Shown in pieces: positions 25,901 through 33,135 of a DNA stretch of 64,000 nt. Within the stretch, counting starts at the first letter, position 1, and every line of letters begins with the position of its first letter. The DNA comes from an uncultured Prevotellaceae bacterium (GTDB taxonomy: Bacteria > Bacteroidota > Bacteroidia > Bacteroidales > Muribaculaceae). The notes beneath the pieces were generated by a model, which saw nothing but the letters and a program-made list of their open reading frames with translations, did no database searches and was not told the origin of the DNA. Location of the stretch: the NCBI GenBank assembly GCA_900318205.1, contig ONJS01000004.1, positions 186,001-250,000 on the forward strand, in the 5' to 3' direction. Both the position numbers and the translations under genes were made by a program.

Positions 25901-27827
25901 TAAGTCAAGATATCGTGTTGATGACTACCGCATGCTCAATGAGTTTTATAAACAAAAAATTCAGCAAGTTCATATCGTTGGAGAGTATGCTAATTTGATG
26001 GTCCGTGACTATAATGCCGCTCTGCAGTATGTGCAGGATTATTTTCAGATGGACTACAAGAAATTTGTGTCAAAATATTTCAAGGGTGACCGAGTAAGCG
26101 AGATACAACGTAATTTGACTCCAGGGAAATATCAGCAATTATTCGGTCAATTGTCCAAGAGACAGATGGAGATTGTCTCTGATAAGGATTCAAAATATAT
26201 TGTTGTTGCAGCTGGGCCTGGTAGTGGCAAGACTCGTGTTCTTGTTCACAAACTCGCTTCCTTGCTATTGCTTGAAGACGTAAAACACGAGCAGCTATTG
26301 ATGTTGACCTTCTCACGTGCAGCTGCGACGGAATTCAAGCAACGCTTGATGGAGCTGATAGGCAATGCTGCCCATTTTGTCGAGATCAAAACTTTTCATT
26401 CTTACTGTTTTGATTTATTGGGCAGAATTGGCAACCTTGAAGATGCTAAAGACATTGTAGCTAGGGCGGCACAAATGATTGAGAACGGAGAAGTCGAACC
26501 GAACAAAATCGGGAAAACAGTCCTTGTGATTGATGAAGCACAGGATATGAGTGTCGAGGAATACTCACTTGTCAAAGCCCTCATGGCTCGCAACGAGGAC
26601 ATGCGCGTTATTGCTGTTGGTGACGATGACCAAAATATCTATGACTTCCGAGGATCGAATTCCACCTACCTGTTCAGGTTGACACAAGAGCCAGAGAGTC
26701 GTTTTATAGAAATGACTGAGAATTATCGCAGTTCACGCCATTTGGTCAATTTCTCAAACGCATTTGCTCATAAAATTCGCCACAGGATGAAGAGTACCCC
26801 AATTATTTCAATGAGCAACGATGATGGTTGGGTTGAAGTTACTTATCATCTATCCAAAGAGATGTATCAGCCGTTAGTCAACCAACTGATCAGAAACCAG
26901 GGTAGCGGCAAGGTTTGTGTCCTCACACAAACTAATGAAGAAGCTGTTATCTTAGTTGCCCTGATGCAACGACATGGAATCAATTGCAAACTGGTTCAGT
27001 CCCTTGATGGATTCCGTTTCTGTAATTTAGCTGAGATTAAATATTTTTTGAAATATATTGATAAGAGAATAAAAACTCCTCTCTTGCCTGAAGGCTTATG
27101 GGAAGAAGCCAAAAACAGAACTTTGTTATCATACAAAACAAGTCAATGTTTATCATATTTTAAGCGTTGCTTGAAATTGTTTGAAGATACTAATAAAGTA
27201 AAGTATATTAGCGATTTCAAATCATTTGTATTTGAATCATCTGCTGAGGATTTTTGCGATGTCACAGGTGTTGATGTCATTGTTTCAACAATCCACAAGG
27301 CAAAAGGTAAAGAATTTGATGATGTCTATATGCTCATCTCGGACAACTATTCTATTGACGATAGTTTAATGAGACGTTATTATGTAGGGATGACCCGTGC
27401 CAAGAAACGTTTGTTTGTGCATACAAATGGCAATTTCTTTGACAAGCTTCCTACCGATAGATACACAGTAGATCACCGCCAATACAAGATGCCAGACGAA
27501 GTCGTGTTGCAACTCACACACAGGGACGTTATACTTGACTATTTCAAGCCACGAAAGCGTGACGTACTCTCTATGAGAAGCGGAGACACTCTGCACTGTG
27601 ATGGTTGCGTATTGTACAGCAGCTCTAACATCCCTGTGGCGATGATGTCATCCAAGATGCAGGCATCACTCACATCATGGAAAGAAAAAGGATATGCAGT
27701 AAAAAGTGCATCTGTTCGGTTTATTGTAGCATGGAAGCCAAAAGACGCGCCTAAAGATGAACCTGAGACTGCCGTCCTTCTGCCGGATTTAGTTCTAATT
27801 CGAGTTGGTAATGAAAATGCATTTTGA
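22938..27827 (+). CDS. Three-part helicase: DEDD exonuclease-like domain + RecQ helicase + UvrD/PcrA-type helicase
   Basis: This protein has 1629 residues. Residues about 30-140 resemble a DnaQ-type 3'-5' exonuclease: YAIVDVEVG (D37, E39), LCGHNIIHHDAKFL and an Asp in NNPVNDCKKAKDL. Residues about 290-640 form an SF2 RecQ core: FPTGGGKSLTFQLPAL (Walker A, about 310), VVDEAHCFSSWGQDFR, SCFTATA, VYVSRTKRTKELA, and GMGVDKKDVGLVVH with YVQEAGRAGRD. The middle has winged-helix-like segments. From about 1085 an SF1A helicase follows: VVAAGPGSGKTRVLVHKLA, TFSRAAATEFKQRL, LVIDEAQDMSVEE, GDDDQNIYDFRGSN, STIHKAKGKEFDDVYML and YVGMTRAKKRLFVH. It would act in recombination or repair, or possibly in anti-phage defence. 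It is a single-gene unit, AT-rich relative to its flanks. Confidence 0.88.
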   Translation: MSFWRKLIGKDNDDTRDTMRDVLERSSHDASRYAIVDVEVGFNSHKIQDIGSLRFDDALYHDASVNKLRDFLSNVDYLCGHNIIHHDAKFLFGNQPCQWILVDTLYMSPLLFPERPYHRLVKDDKLMDEQINNPVNDCKKAKDLLLDEIAQWHSLIEEKRRIFASLLHGKKEFDGFLDMVRAEVCDSGLIELIKTSYSGKICEHADLEMLVRQYPCELAYALSIIDTTDRHSITPRWVLRNYPEVEFAIKLLRHTRCEEGCLYCNTLLDAHRNLEYFFGYKQFRLFEGENLQEKAVQSAIDGESLLAIFPTGGGKSLTFQLPALIEGRTVHGLTVVISPLQSLMKDQVDNLAERGILDAVTINGLLDPITRALSIQRVQDGEASLLYISPEMLRSKTIERILLARNVVRFVVDEAHCFSSWGQDFRVDYLYIGKFISEYQKKKGSKHAIPVSCFTATAKQKVIQDICDYFKQTVNLNLKLFASTASRTNLRYSVIHTDTDNDKYMRLRQLVAESQCPTIVYVSRTKRTKELALKLTRDGYKALPFNGKMDADEKIANQDAFMNDKVSIIVATSAFGMGVDKKDVGLVVHYDISDSLENYVQEAGRAGRDPHLNARCYVLYSDNDLDKHFILLNQTKLSISEIQQVWKAIKGLTKHRMRVCCSALEIARQAGWDDTVSDIETRVRTALAALEQGGYLERGNNVPHVYATGITVKNMDEARRRISDSLLFSDDEIEKAVRIIKSLISQKYIAKAQDAEAESRIDYLADILALTKAEVVSAVERMRQEGILADSKDISAYLQDIGDSERKSRMLLEHFAKLEQFILSHISEEPIITSCKQLNDTAVTDGISNSREKDIRTLLYFLTVKGYTHKKEDAAHNLELSWQMDREKTMNRFEKRLMISRFTIEWLYKLSVEMPKEAQENNAVQFSVIELLEQIKNNQQSLFFNSGDLSIEDVEEALLYLSKIGVLKLEGGFLVLYNAMDIRRIKDNKSRYRVDDYRMLNEFYKQKIQQVHIVGEYANLMVRDYNAALQYVQDYFQMDYKKFVSKYFKGDRVSEIQRNLTPGKYQQLFGQLSKRQMEIVSDKDSKYIVVAAGPGSGKTRVLVHKLASLLLLEDVKHEQLLMLTFSRAAATEFKQRLMELIGNAAHFVEIKTFHSYCFDLLGRIGNLEDAKDIVARAAQMIENGEVEPNKIGKTVLVIDEAQDMSVEEYSLVKALMARNEDMRVIAVGDDDQNIYDFRGSNSTYLFRLTQEPESRFIEMTENYRSSRHLVNFSNAFAHKIRHRMKSTPIISMSNDDGWVEVTYHLSKEMYQPLVNQLIRNQGSGKVCVLTQTNEEAVILVALMQRHGINCKLVQSLDGFRFCNLAEIKYFLKYIDKRIKTPLLPEGLWEEAKNRTLLSYKTSQCLSYFKRCLKLFEDTNKVKYISDFKSFVFESSAEDFCDVTGVDVIVSTIHKAKGKEFDDVYMLISDNYSIDDSLMRRYYVGMTRAKKRLFVHTNGNFFDKLPTDRYTVDHRQYKMPDEVVLQLTHRDVILDYFKPRKRDVLSMRSGDTLHCDGCVLYSSSNIPVAMMSSKMQASLTSWKEKGYAVKSASVRFIVAWKPKDAPKDEPETAVLLPDLVLIRVGNENAF

Positions 27828-27873
27828 CTGCAGCTGACAATATCTTATTGATGAGAAAAATGGGGGGAGGGCA

Positions 27874-27903
27874 TTGTTGGAGAAGACTCTTTTTATAATT
27901 TTG
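27874..27903 (+). promoter_or_regulatory. Promoter for the 27.9-kb secreted protein gene
   Basis: TTG at 27874-27876 and TAATTTTG at 27896-27903 are 19 bp apart. Transcription would start near 27909, which favours the Met at 27931 over the one at 27916. Confidence 0.6.
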
Positions 27904-27930
27904 CGGATAAAGTAAATGGTGATGCTTATG

Positions 27931-28614
27931 ATGAGAAAAATTACATACCTGATGTGCCTTGCGCTGCTAGCGTTGAGCGGCGATCACTCCTATGCACAAC
28001 AATGGACCTACCCTGAGGATATGCTGAATGTTGAGTATCCCTATTTCACCACGGTGAAGTTTGAGGGTGCCTCTCCCGACATTATTGACTTTGTCACTTC
28101 TTATGTCAGCGATGTGGATACCACTATGGATGGTACGTATTATGTTGATGTCTGGAACCGTTACCTGCGTCAAGAGGAACTGCGGCCCGGGACTGAAGTC
28201 GTGGTTGATAAAAAGAACGGATACGTCCGTATAACGACCGAATACTCGATTGACTTTGATGGCAAGGACCATATCTACAAGACCATCCATGAGATGTGCT
28301 ACTGGAACTGCGCCGACGGCAAGCACAAACTGTTTGCCCTCAACTTCAATATCGTGAATGAAGGCCATTACCTTGAGGGCCAAAGCACAGGGCTGAGCCT
28401 CAGCCTCTATGACAATGCCCGTCATATCATGTGGAACATTGCAGAGTATGAACTCGGAGTGGAGGCAGATCCAAAGTCTGAAGAGGAGTCGGTCATCACC
28501 TATTGGCTACCCCGGGAAGGCAAGGACATCATCGAAGAGACACACTACTCCACACGAACCGAAACGGTGAAACTCATGTGGGACGGCATGAAATTTGAGA
28601 AGAGCAAAAAGTGA
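27931..28614 (+). CDS. Secreted protein of unknown function
   Basis: I start at 27931 (MRKITYLMCLALLALSG...YAQQ), which gives a normal signal peptide and a leader of about 20 nt from the predicted promoter; an upstream in-frame ATG at 27916 adds MVMLM. The mature protein of about 205 residues is mixed alpha/beta with no recognised motif. It has YPYFTTVKFEGASPDIIDF near the start, a central Asp/Tyr-rich strand region, an MCYWNC pair, and IMWNIAEYELG. I cannot assign a family. It is monocistronic, with a palindromic repeat element after it and a convergent permease gene downstream. Confidence 0.6.
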   Translation: MRKITYLMCLALLALSGDHSYAQQWTYPEDMLNVEYPYFTTVKFEGASPDIIDFVTSYVSDVDTTMDGTYYVDVWNRYLRQEELRPGTEVVVDKKNGYVRITTEYSIDFDGKDHIYKTIHEMCYWNCADGKHKLFALNFNIVNEGHYLEGQSTGLSLSLYDNARHIMWNIAEYELGVEADPKSEEESVITYWLPREGKDIIEETHYSTRTETVKLMWDGMKFEKSKK

Positions 28615-28691
28615 GAAGCCAGGAGGGATTACCAACGTCCGTTCGATAAAACTCTATTTTAGATTTCAGTGAATTAGTTACCAGATAGACA

Positions 28692-28719
28692 GTAGAGACG
28701 CAAAATTTTGCGTCTCTAC
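28692..28719. repeat. 28-bp palindromic repeat element (REP-like)
   Basis: A perfect 28-bp palindrome, half-site GTAGAGACGCAAAA, lies between convergent genes and could act as a bidirectional terminator. A degenerate second copy lies at 61171-61195. This palindrome type is, as far as I recall, dispersed in many Bacteroidota genomes. Confidence 0.8.
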
Positions 28720-28754
28720 ATTGCGAATAAACTAAGCATCAATGCTTTATATTC

Positions 28755-29966
28755 TTAACCTTTCTTGGGAATGACGAGGTTGAGAATCACACCAGCGAGG
28801 GCCGACAAGCCTATACCACTCAGGGAGAACGAGCCCATCGGGAGGATGGCGCCGCCAATGCCGAGAGTCAATACAACGCTGACAATGATGATATTGCGTG
28901 TCTGGTCAAGATCCACTTTGTTCTTGACCAGATTCTGTATACCTACCGATGCAATGGAGCCGAACAGCAGCAACATAATGCCACCCAACACTGCGCTAGG
29001 AATGCTCTGGAGGATAGCACTCAGCTTGCCAATGATGGAGAAGACGATGGCTGTGCCCGCAGCGATGCGGATAACTGCCGGACTGGTGATACGGGTAATC
29101 TGCATGGCTCCCGTCACCTCGCTATAGGTCGTCACAGGGGGACCTCCAAACAGTGAAGCCACCACACAAGCCAAGCCGTCGCCCAGCATGGTGCGGTGCA
29201 ATCCAGGATCCTTGACAAAGTCCTTGCCCGCAACAGCACCCACGACATAGACGTCACCGATGTGCTCAATCACGGGGGCAATGGCAACGGGTATCATGAA
29301 CAGGAAGGGTTCCCATGCGAACTGGGGCAATTGGAAATGTGTAATGCTCGACGGCAGGGCAAACCATGGTGCACTGCCCACGGCCGAGAAATCAACAAGC
29401 CCCATTATCCAGGCAGCCAAATAGCCCACAATAATGCCACACACCACAGGCACCAACTTGATGAGTCCACGTCCCAAGACGAGCACAAGAATCGCCGTCA
29501 AGAGCGAAATGAACGCCAATAGCCAATTTTCCTGAGCCATGTTGACGGCAGCAGGCGCCAGCGATAATCCAATGCAGATAATCACAGGCCCTATGACCAC
29601 AGGCGGGAAGAGCCGCTCCAGCAGTCGGCGCCCCTGCCACTTGATGAGGGCCGACATGAGGAAATAGACCAGAGCCACACCCATGATGCTCGCCAGCGTG
29701 CCCGGCATTCCCCATTGCTTGGAAGCCGAGATGATGGGCGCAATGAAGGCAAAACTTGAGCCTAAAAAAATGGGCACCTTACCCTTGGTGACCATGTGAA
29801 AAATAAAAGTGCCGATGCCGGCGGACAATAATGCTGTGGCCGGATCCAACCCGACCAATAACGGTACTAGAACTGTGGAGCCAAATGCCACAAAAAGAAA
29901 TTGGATACCCACGATTGTCTTTCTTGTTGAAGACAACGCGGAAGCATCCATCGTCGTATTATTCAT
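28755..29966 (-). CDS. Uracil-xanthine permease family transporter (NCS2, UraA-like)
   Basis: I start at 29966 (MNNTTMDASAL); the frame extends 9 codons upstream into the predicted promoter region. The 403-residue protein has the alternating hydrophobic layout of a 14-helix NCS2 carrier. Landmarks are IVGIQFLFVAFGSTVLVPLLVGLDPATALLSAGIGT at the N-terminus, FLGSSFAFIAPI, IPVAIAPVIEHIGDVYVVGAVAGKDF with the substrate Glu (VIEHIGD), and MLGDGLACVVASLFGGPPVTTYSEVTGAMQIT. Family members import uracil or xanthine with protons or sodium; the sequence resembles the UraA branch more than the xanthine branch. It is monocistronic and convergent with the preceding gene. Confidence 0.88.
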   Translation of the reverse strand: MNNTTMDASALSSTRKTIVGIQFLFVAFGSTVLVPLLVGLDPATALLSAGIGTFIFHMVTKGKVPIFLGSSFAFIAPIISASKQWGMPGTLASIMGVALVYFLMSALIKWQGRRLLERLFPPVVIGPVIICIGLSLAPAAVNMAQENWLLAFISLLTAILVLVLGRGLIKLVPVVCGIIVGYLAAWIMGLVDFSAVGSAPWFALPSSITHFQLPQFAWEPFLFMIPVAIAPVIEHIGDVYVVGAVAGKDFVKDPGLHRTMLGDGLACVVASLFGGPPVTTYSEVTGAMQITRITSPAVIRIAAGTAIVFSIIGKLSAILQSIPSAVLGGIMLLLFGSIASVGIQNLVKNKVDLDQTRNIIIVSVVLTLGIGGAILPMGSFSLSGIGLSALAGVILNLVIPKKG

Positions 29967-29992
29967 AGTAAACACCTTTATTAAAAGTTTCA

Positions 29993-30000
29993 CAAAATTA
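29993..30000 (-). promoter_or_regulatory. -7 box (TAATTTTG) for the permease gene
   Basis: Minus-strand TAATTTTG lies 27 bp before the chosen permease start, supporting that start. No standard-spaced -33 box is visible. Confidence 0.45.
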
Positions 30001-30060
30001 CAATCATTTTTTCAAACAGGGAAGAACTGCCCTATAAAAAACAGTTATAATTTTCCTTTT

Positions 30061-30092
30061 TTTGCGTTTATAGCACGAAAACCCTAACTTTG
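30061..30092 (+). promoter_or_regulatory. Promoter for the AlkD-like gene
   Basis: TTTG at 30061-30064 and TAACTTTG at 30085-30092 are 20 bp apart. Transcription starting near 30098 rules out the upstream in-frame TTG (30090) and supports the ATG at 30114. Confidence 0.7.
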
Positions 30093-30113
30093 CGAAAAAT
30101 AACAAACATCACT

Positions 30114-30866
30114 ATGATGACAGCAAAAGAGATAATAGGATATATGGAGTCGTTGCACAATGAGAAGCAGCGGCAGGTGCTGATGGGGTTTTTCAAGACA
30201 GGACCGGGAGAATATGGCGAGGGAGACGAATTTCTTGGGCTGAAAGTGCCACAGACGCGTGAGGTCGTGAAACTGGTGGGTCATGACTTGCCCATTGAGG
30301 AAGTTCCCGAGTTGCTCATGTCGCGCTGGCATGAGGTGAGGTTGTGCGGACTGCTCATACTGGTGGCCAGGTTTGAGAAACTGGCAAAGAAGCGGCTGGA
30401 GAACGATGAAACGGCCATCCAGCAGCGCGACGAAATCGTGAGCATGTACTTGCAACACGCCGAGCGTGCCAACAACTGGGACCTGGTCGATTTGTCAGCC
30501 CCGAAGATTCTCGGCAACTGGCTGTTGTTGCCCACCCGTCTAGGCGACAAGCGCAAAATCATGGACGGATTGGCAGCGAGCGACTGCCTGTGGCGGCAAC
30601 GCATGAGCATGGTGAGCACCTGGAAAACCACCCAGCAGGGAGATCCATCGTGGTGCCTTCGCTATGCCGAATGGCACCTGCATCACCCACATGACCTGAT
30701 GCACAAGGCTGTGGGCTGGATGCTGCGCGAAGTGGGCAAGCGGTGCAGCATGGACCTGCTGTGCCAGTTCCTTGAACGCCATGCCCACGAGATGCCACGC
30801 ACTGCCTTGCGCTACGCCATTGAGCAGATGTCCGATGATGAGCGCAAGTACTGGATGAACCGATAA
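30114..30866 (+). CDS. DNA alkylation repair protein (AlkD-like HEAT-repeat glycosylase)
   Basis: This protein of about 250 residues is built of helical HEAT-like repeats. The segments match AlkD-family proteins: YMESLHNEKQRQVLMGFFKTG, EFLGLKVPQTREVVK, LLMSRWHEVRLCGLLILVARFEK, NNWDLVDLSAPKILGNWL, with Asp-Leu-Val-Asp lining the lesion pocket, then the SDCLWRQRMSMVSTW helix and HDLMHKAVGWMLREVGKR. The enzymes excise N3- and N7-alkylated purines without base flipping. The start is set by the promoter at 30061-30092. It is convergent with the esterase gene 24 bp downstream. An AlkZ-related gene lies about 1 kb away. Confidence 0.92.
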   Translation: MMTAKEIIGYMESLHNEKQRQVLMGFFKTGPGEYGEGDEFLGLKVPQTREVVKLVGHDLPIEEVPELLMSRWHEVRLCGLLILVARFEKLAKKRLENDETAIQQRDEIVSMYLQHAERANNWDLVDLSAPKILGNWLLLPTRLGDKRKIMDGLAASDCLWRQRMSMVSTWKTTQQGDPSWCLRYAEWHLHHPHDLMHKAVGWMLREVGKRCSMDLLCQFLERHAHEMPRTALRYAIEQMSDDERKYWMNR

Positions 30867-30889
30867 AAAAAACTGATTGTTTTATTTCC

Positions 30890-31756
30890 TTATTTCAAGT
30901 AGCGGGAGAAGAATTGCCAGATTTCTTCGCCCGTGTCAATATCATCGGTGTGCCAGGAGTGGACGCCGCCGATGACTTCATAGAGCCACACGTCGCAATG
31001 CGTCGTTCCGCTCGAGTAGCGGTGCTTGATGACGGGATGTCCCTCGCTGCCCTTGAGGCTCTCGACACGTTCTATTTCCTCATGGGTGCAGCGATTCTTA
31101 GCGACCCAGTAACCGATGGCGACAGGGACAGGCAGATAAGCACCCCAACCGCCCTTGTCCTCCAGGTCTCCCGTCCATTCCGACACGCGGTCCTCGGTAC
31201 CGTGGATTTCCATGAGCGGGATGGGTCGTACAGCCTCCAACTTCTCATACATCCATTGCATTGTCAGTCCCGCGATGGGCGCCACGGCTCTGAATGTGTA
31301 CTGGTTGCTGTAAGCCATCAGGTAGCACATCTCACCGCCGTTGGACATTCCAGTCAGGAAGGCATTCCTGCGATGCAAGTGATGGCGTTTCTGGGCATAT
31401 CGGGCGATTTCGCATAGCGCTTTCACGTCATCGACCTTCCAACCTTGCTGGAAGGAATAGCCCACGTTCCAGCTGGGCTCTCCCTGCGGGTCTTTCAATC
31501 CTTGCGGGATACAGACGGCAAAGCCGTACCTGTCGGCTGGTCCAATCATGATATTCTCACGCCTGATGCCCGCACCGTAGCCGTGAAGGACAACCACCAG
31601 CGGCGCGCCAGCCTTCAGCCCATCGGGCAGATACATCACAAATTTCCTCATCTTGCCATCGACCTTGATGGAGTCTTCCACATATTGCCCGGCATTGACT
31701 TCGATAAAAAACAGCGACACAAAAATGGCCAGCAGCAACGTTCTGAAATGATTCAT
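30890..31756 (-). CDS. Secreted CE1/PHB-depolymerase-family esterase
   Basis: The frame is open 27 codons further upstream, but a -7 promoter box at 31795-31802 lies inside that stretch, so I start at the Met at 31756, followed directly by a signal peptide (FRTLLLAIFVSLFFIEVNA). The 288-residue protein has an alpha/beta-hydrolase core: MYLPDGLKAGAPLVVVLHGYG with the oxyanion-hole His-Gly, PQGLKDPQGEPSWNVG, the nucleophile elbow GMSNGGEMCYLMA, MEIHGTEDRV with the Asp, and IGGVHSWH with the catalytic His. This is the poly(3-hydroxybutyrate) depolymerase/feruloyl-esterase (CE1-like) group. It probably cleaves acyl or feruloyl esters outside the cytoplasm; the substrate is not evident. Confidence 0.85.
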   Translation of the reverse strand: MNHFRTLLLAIFVSLFFIEVNAGQYVEDSIKVDGKMRKFVMYLPDGLKAGAPLVVVLHGYGAGIRRENIMIGPADRYGFAVCIPQGLKDPQGEPSWNVGYSFQQGWKVDDVKALCEIARYAQKRHHLHRRNAFLTGMSNGGEMCYLMAYSNQYTFRAVAPIAGLTMQWMYEKLEAVRPIPLMEIHGTEDRVSEWTGDLEDKGGWGAYLPVPVAIGYWVAKNRCTHEEIERVESLKGSEGHPVIKHRYSSGTTHCDVWLYEVIGGVHSWHTDDIDTGEEIWQFFSRYLK

Positions 31757-31794
31757 TTGTTTTAGCATTTGAAAGATGAATGGATTAACGATGG

Positions 31795-31802
31795 CAAAAA
31801 TA
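31795..31802 (-). promoter_or_regulatory. -7 box (TATTTTTG) for the esterase gene
   Basis: Minus-strand TATTTTTG matches TAnnTTTG and lies about 39 bp before the chosen start. It decides between the short and long versions of the esterase N-terminus. Confidence 0.55.
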
Positions 31803-31840
31803 CAAAAAAACCGTGATGGCCGAAAAAACAGATGCATTTC

Positions 31841-31871
31841 TTGGAGATGTGGGACCTAATGGCTAACTTTG
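31841..31871 (+). promoter_or_regulatory. Promoter for the AlkZ-related gene
   Basis: TTG at 31841-31843 and TAACTTTG at 31864-31871 are 20 bp apart, with the start codon 28 nt downstream of the -7 box. Confidence 0.7.
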
Positions 31872-31898
31872 TGAGTTGATAAAACGCCTATATACACC

Positions 31899-32567
31899 AT
31901 GCGCCGCACCATGATACATAATGCCACCGAACTGATGGATTACATTCAGCAGGTAGGGTTCCTGCCCTTGCTGGACAGCGGGATACGGGGTTTCTCGGCC
32001 GACGAGGCGGTTGACCCTGACTGCCGCTATGTGCTGCTCGATGACGGAGGCTGGGACTGGCCCCTGTGGAAATGGAAAGGCCCCGTTGTCACCGAGGGCG
32101 GCTATGTGTATGGAAAATTCTTCAACAAGAAGGCTGGCTTCGTCAGCCGCGATTGGTGGCCCGACCTGTACAACTGGCGTCACCATGCCCACCCTGCCCC
32201 ATCGGCGGGTTCTATCGAGGAAACCATCCTGATGACCCTGCGTGAACACGGCAGCCTCATCACACGGGAGTTGCGCGGAGCGTGCGGATTCACGGGTCCC
32301 AAGATGCGCAGCCGCTTTGACGGCTATATCACGCGTCTGCAGATGGCCTGCCGCATCGTCACCGAGGACTTTGTCTATCCCCGCGACAAGCACAACCATG
32401 AATATGGTTGGGGCTGGGCACTACTCACCACGCCCGAGCAGCTGTTGGGCAAGGAAGCCTGCTGCTGTGACCGCACTCCTGAGGAATCGCTGGAACGCAT
32501 GCTCACCCATCTGGGGCACATACTGCCCCGCGCCACCGAGAAACAACTCATCCAACTCATCAAATAA
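31899..32567 (+). CDS. AlkZ-related (YcaQ-like) winged-helix protein
   Basis: This 222-residue cytosolic protein resembles the N-terminal and central parts of YcaQ/AlkZ-type crosslink-repair glycosylases: ELMDYIQQVGFLPLL, a Trp-rich segment (GWDWPLWKWKGPVV), GYVYGKFFNKKAGFVS, and a winged-helix-like region (LITRELRGACGFTGPKMRSRFDGYITRLQMACRIV). It lacks the roughly 400-residue length and the Gln-x-Asp catalytic motif I know for AlkZ, so enzymatic activity is uncertain; 'AlkZ-related' is how such proteins are usually named. The second Met (31911) is an alternative start. A small secreted-protein gene follows after 14 bp. Confidence 0.68.
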   Translation: MRRTMIHNATELMDYIQQVGFLPLLDSGIRGFSADEAVDPDCRYVLLDDGGWDWPLWKWKGPVVTEGGYVYGKFFNKKAGFVSRDWWPDLYNWRHHAHPAPSAGSIEETILMTLREHGSLITRELRGACGFTGPKMRSRFDGYITRLQMACRIVTEDFVYPRDKHNHEYGWGWALLTTPEQLLGKEACCCDRTPEESLERMLTHLGHILPRATEKQLIQLIK

Positions 32568-32581
32568 CGACGACACCAACT

Positions 32582-32947
32582 ATGAAACGCTTTCTCTTTA
32601 TCCTTATCGCCCTGCTGGCCGTGACGAGCCTGCATGCCCAAAAGATCAGCTACATCGAGAGCACCCGCTCGTGGTACTACGTCTATGACGACCAAGGCAA
32701 GAAAATCCATACTTTCAGCACCACACAGGGCGAAGTGGTCGCCTATAGTGAGTCGTTCTACATCGTCAAGCACGGCAGTTGGATTTACACCTACAATGCC
32801 AAGGGCAAGCGACTGCACACATTCTCGGTGAGCACCGTGGGTGAAGTTCTGGCCGCTACCGGAGATACCTTCACCAGCCGCAAGGGCAACTGGATCTACA
32901 CCTGGGACAAGAACGGCAAGAAACTCAACACCCGCAGTGCCCATTAG
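32582..32947 (+). CDS. Small secreted protein with tandem W-x-Y-x-Y repeats
   Basis: This 121-residue protein has a signal peptide (KRFLFILIALLAVTSLHAQ) and three copies of a roughly 36-residue unit. Each has a Ser/Gly-x-W-x-Y-x-Tyr strand, then a Lys-Gly-Lys-x-x-x-T-F/R-S turn, as in SWYYVYDDQGKKIHTFS, SWIYTYNAKGKRLHTFS and NWIYTWDKNGKKLNTRS. This looks like beta-propeller or RHS-like blades, too few for a closed propeller. No family is recognised. It lies 14 bp after the AlkZ-related gene and may be co-transcribed, though functional linkage to DNA repair is unlikely given its export. Confidence 0.7.
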   Translation: MKRFLFILIALLAVTSLHAQKISYIESTRSWYYVYDDQGKKIHTFSTTQGEVVAYSESFYIVKHGSWIYTYNAKGKRLHTFSVSTVGEVLAATGDTFTSRKGNWIYTWDKNGKKLNTRSAH

Positions 32948-33038
32948 CGCACGGGGCCGATAGGCAACTGCAAGAGCATTCCCATAAACGGGATGCATTC
33001 ATGCCCCTTAAGCACTAACAACAATTAACACTTCATAG

Positions 33039-33069
33039 TTGCATATTTCAAGGATTTTACTTATCTTTG
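33039..33069 (+). promoter_or_regulatory. Promoter for sbcD-sbcC
   Basis: TTG at 33039-33041 and TATCTTTG at 33062-33069 are 20 bp apart. The sbcD start is 66 nt downstream of the -7 box. Confidence 0.7.
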
Positions 33070-33135
33070 TGTAAAGAAAAATCCCAAGGAGGAAATAAGT
33101 GTGATTAGTATTCAAGAAAAGTAAAAACATCATTT

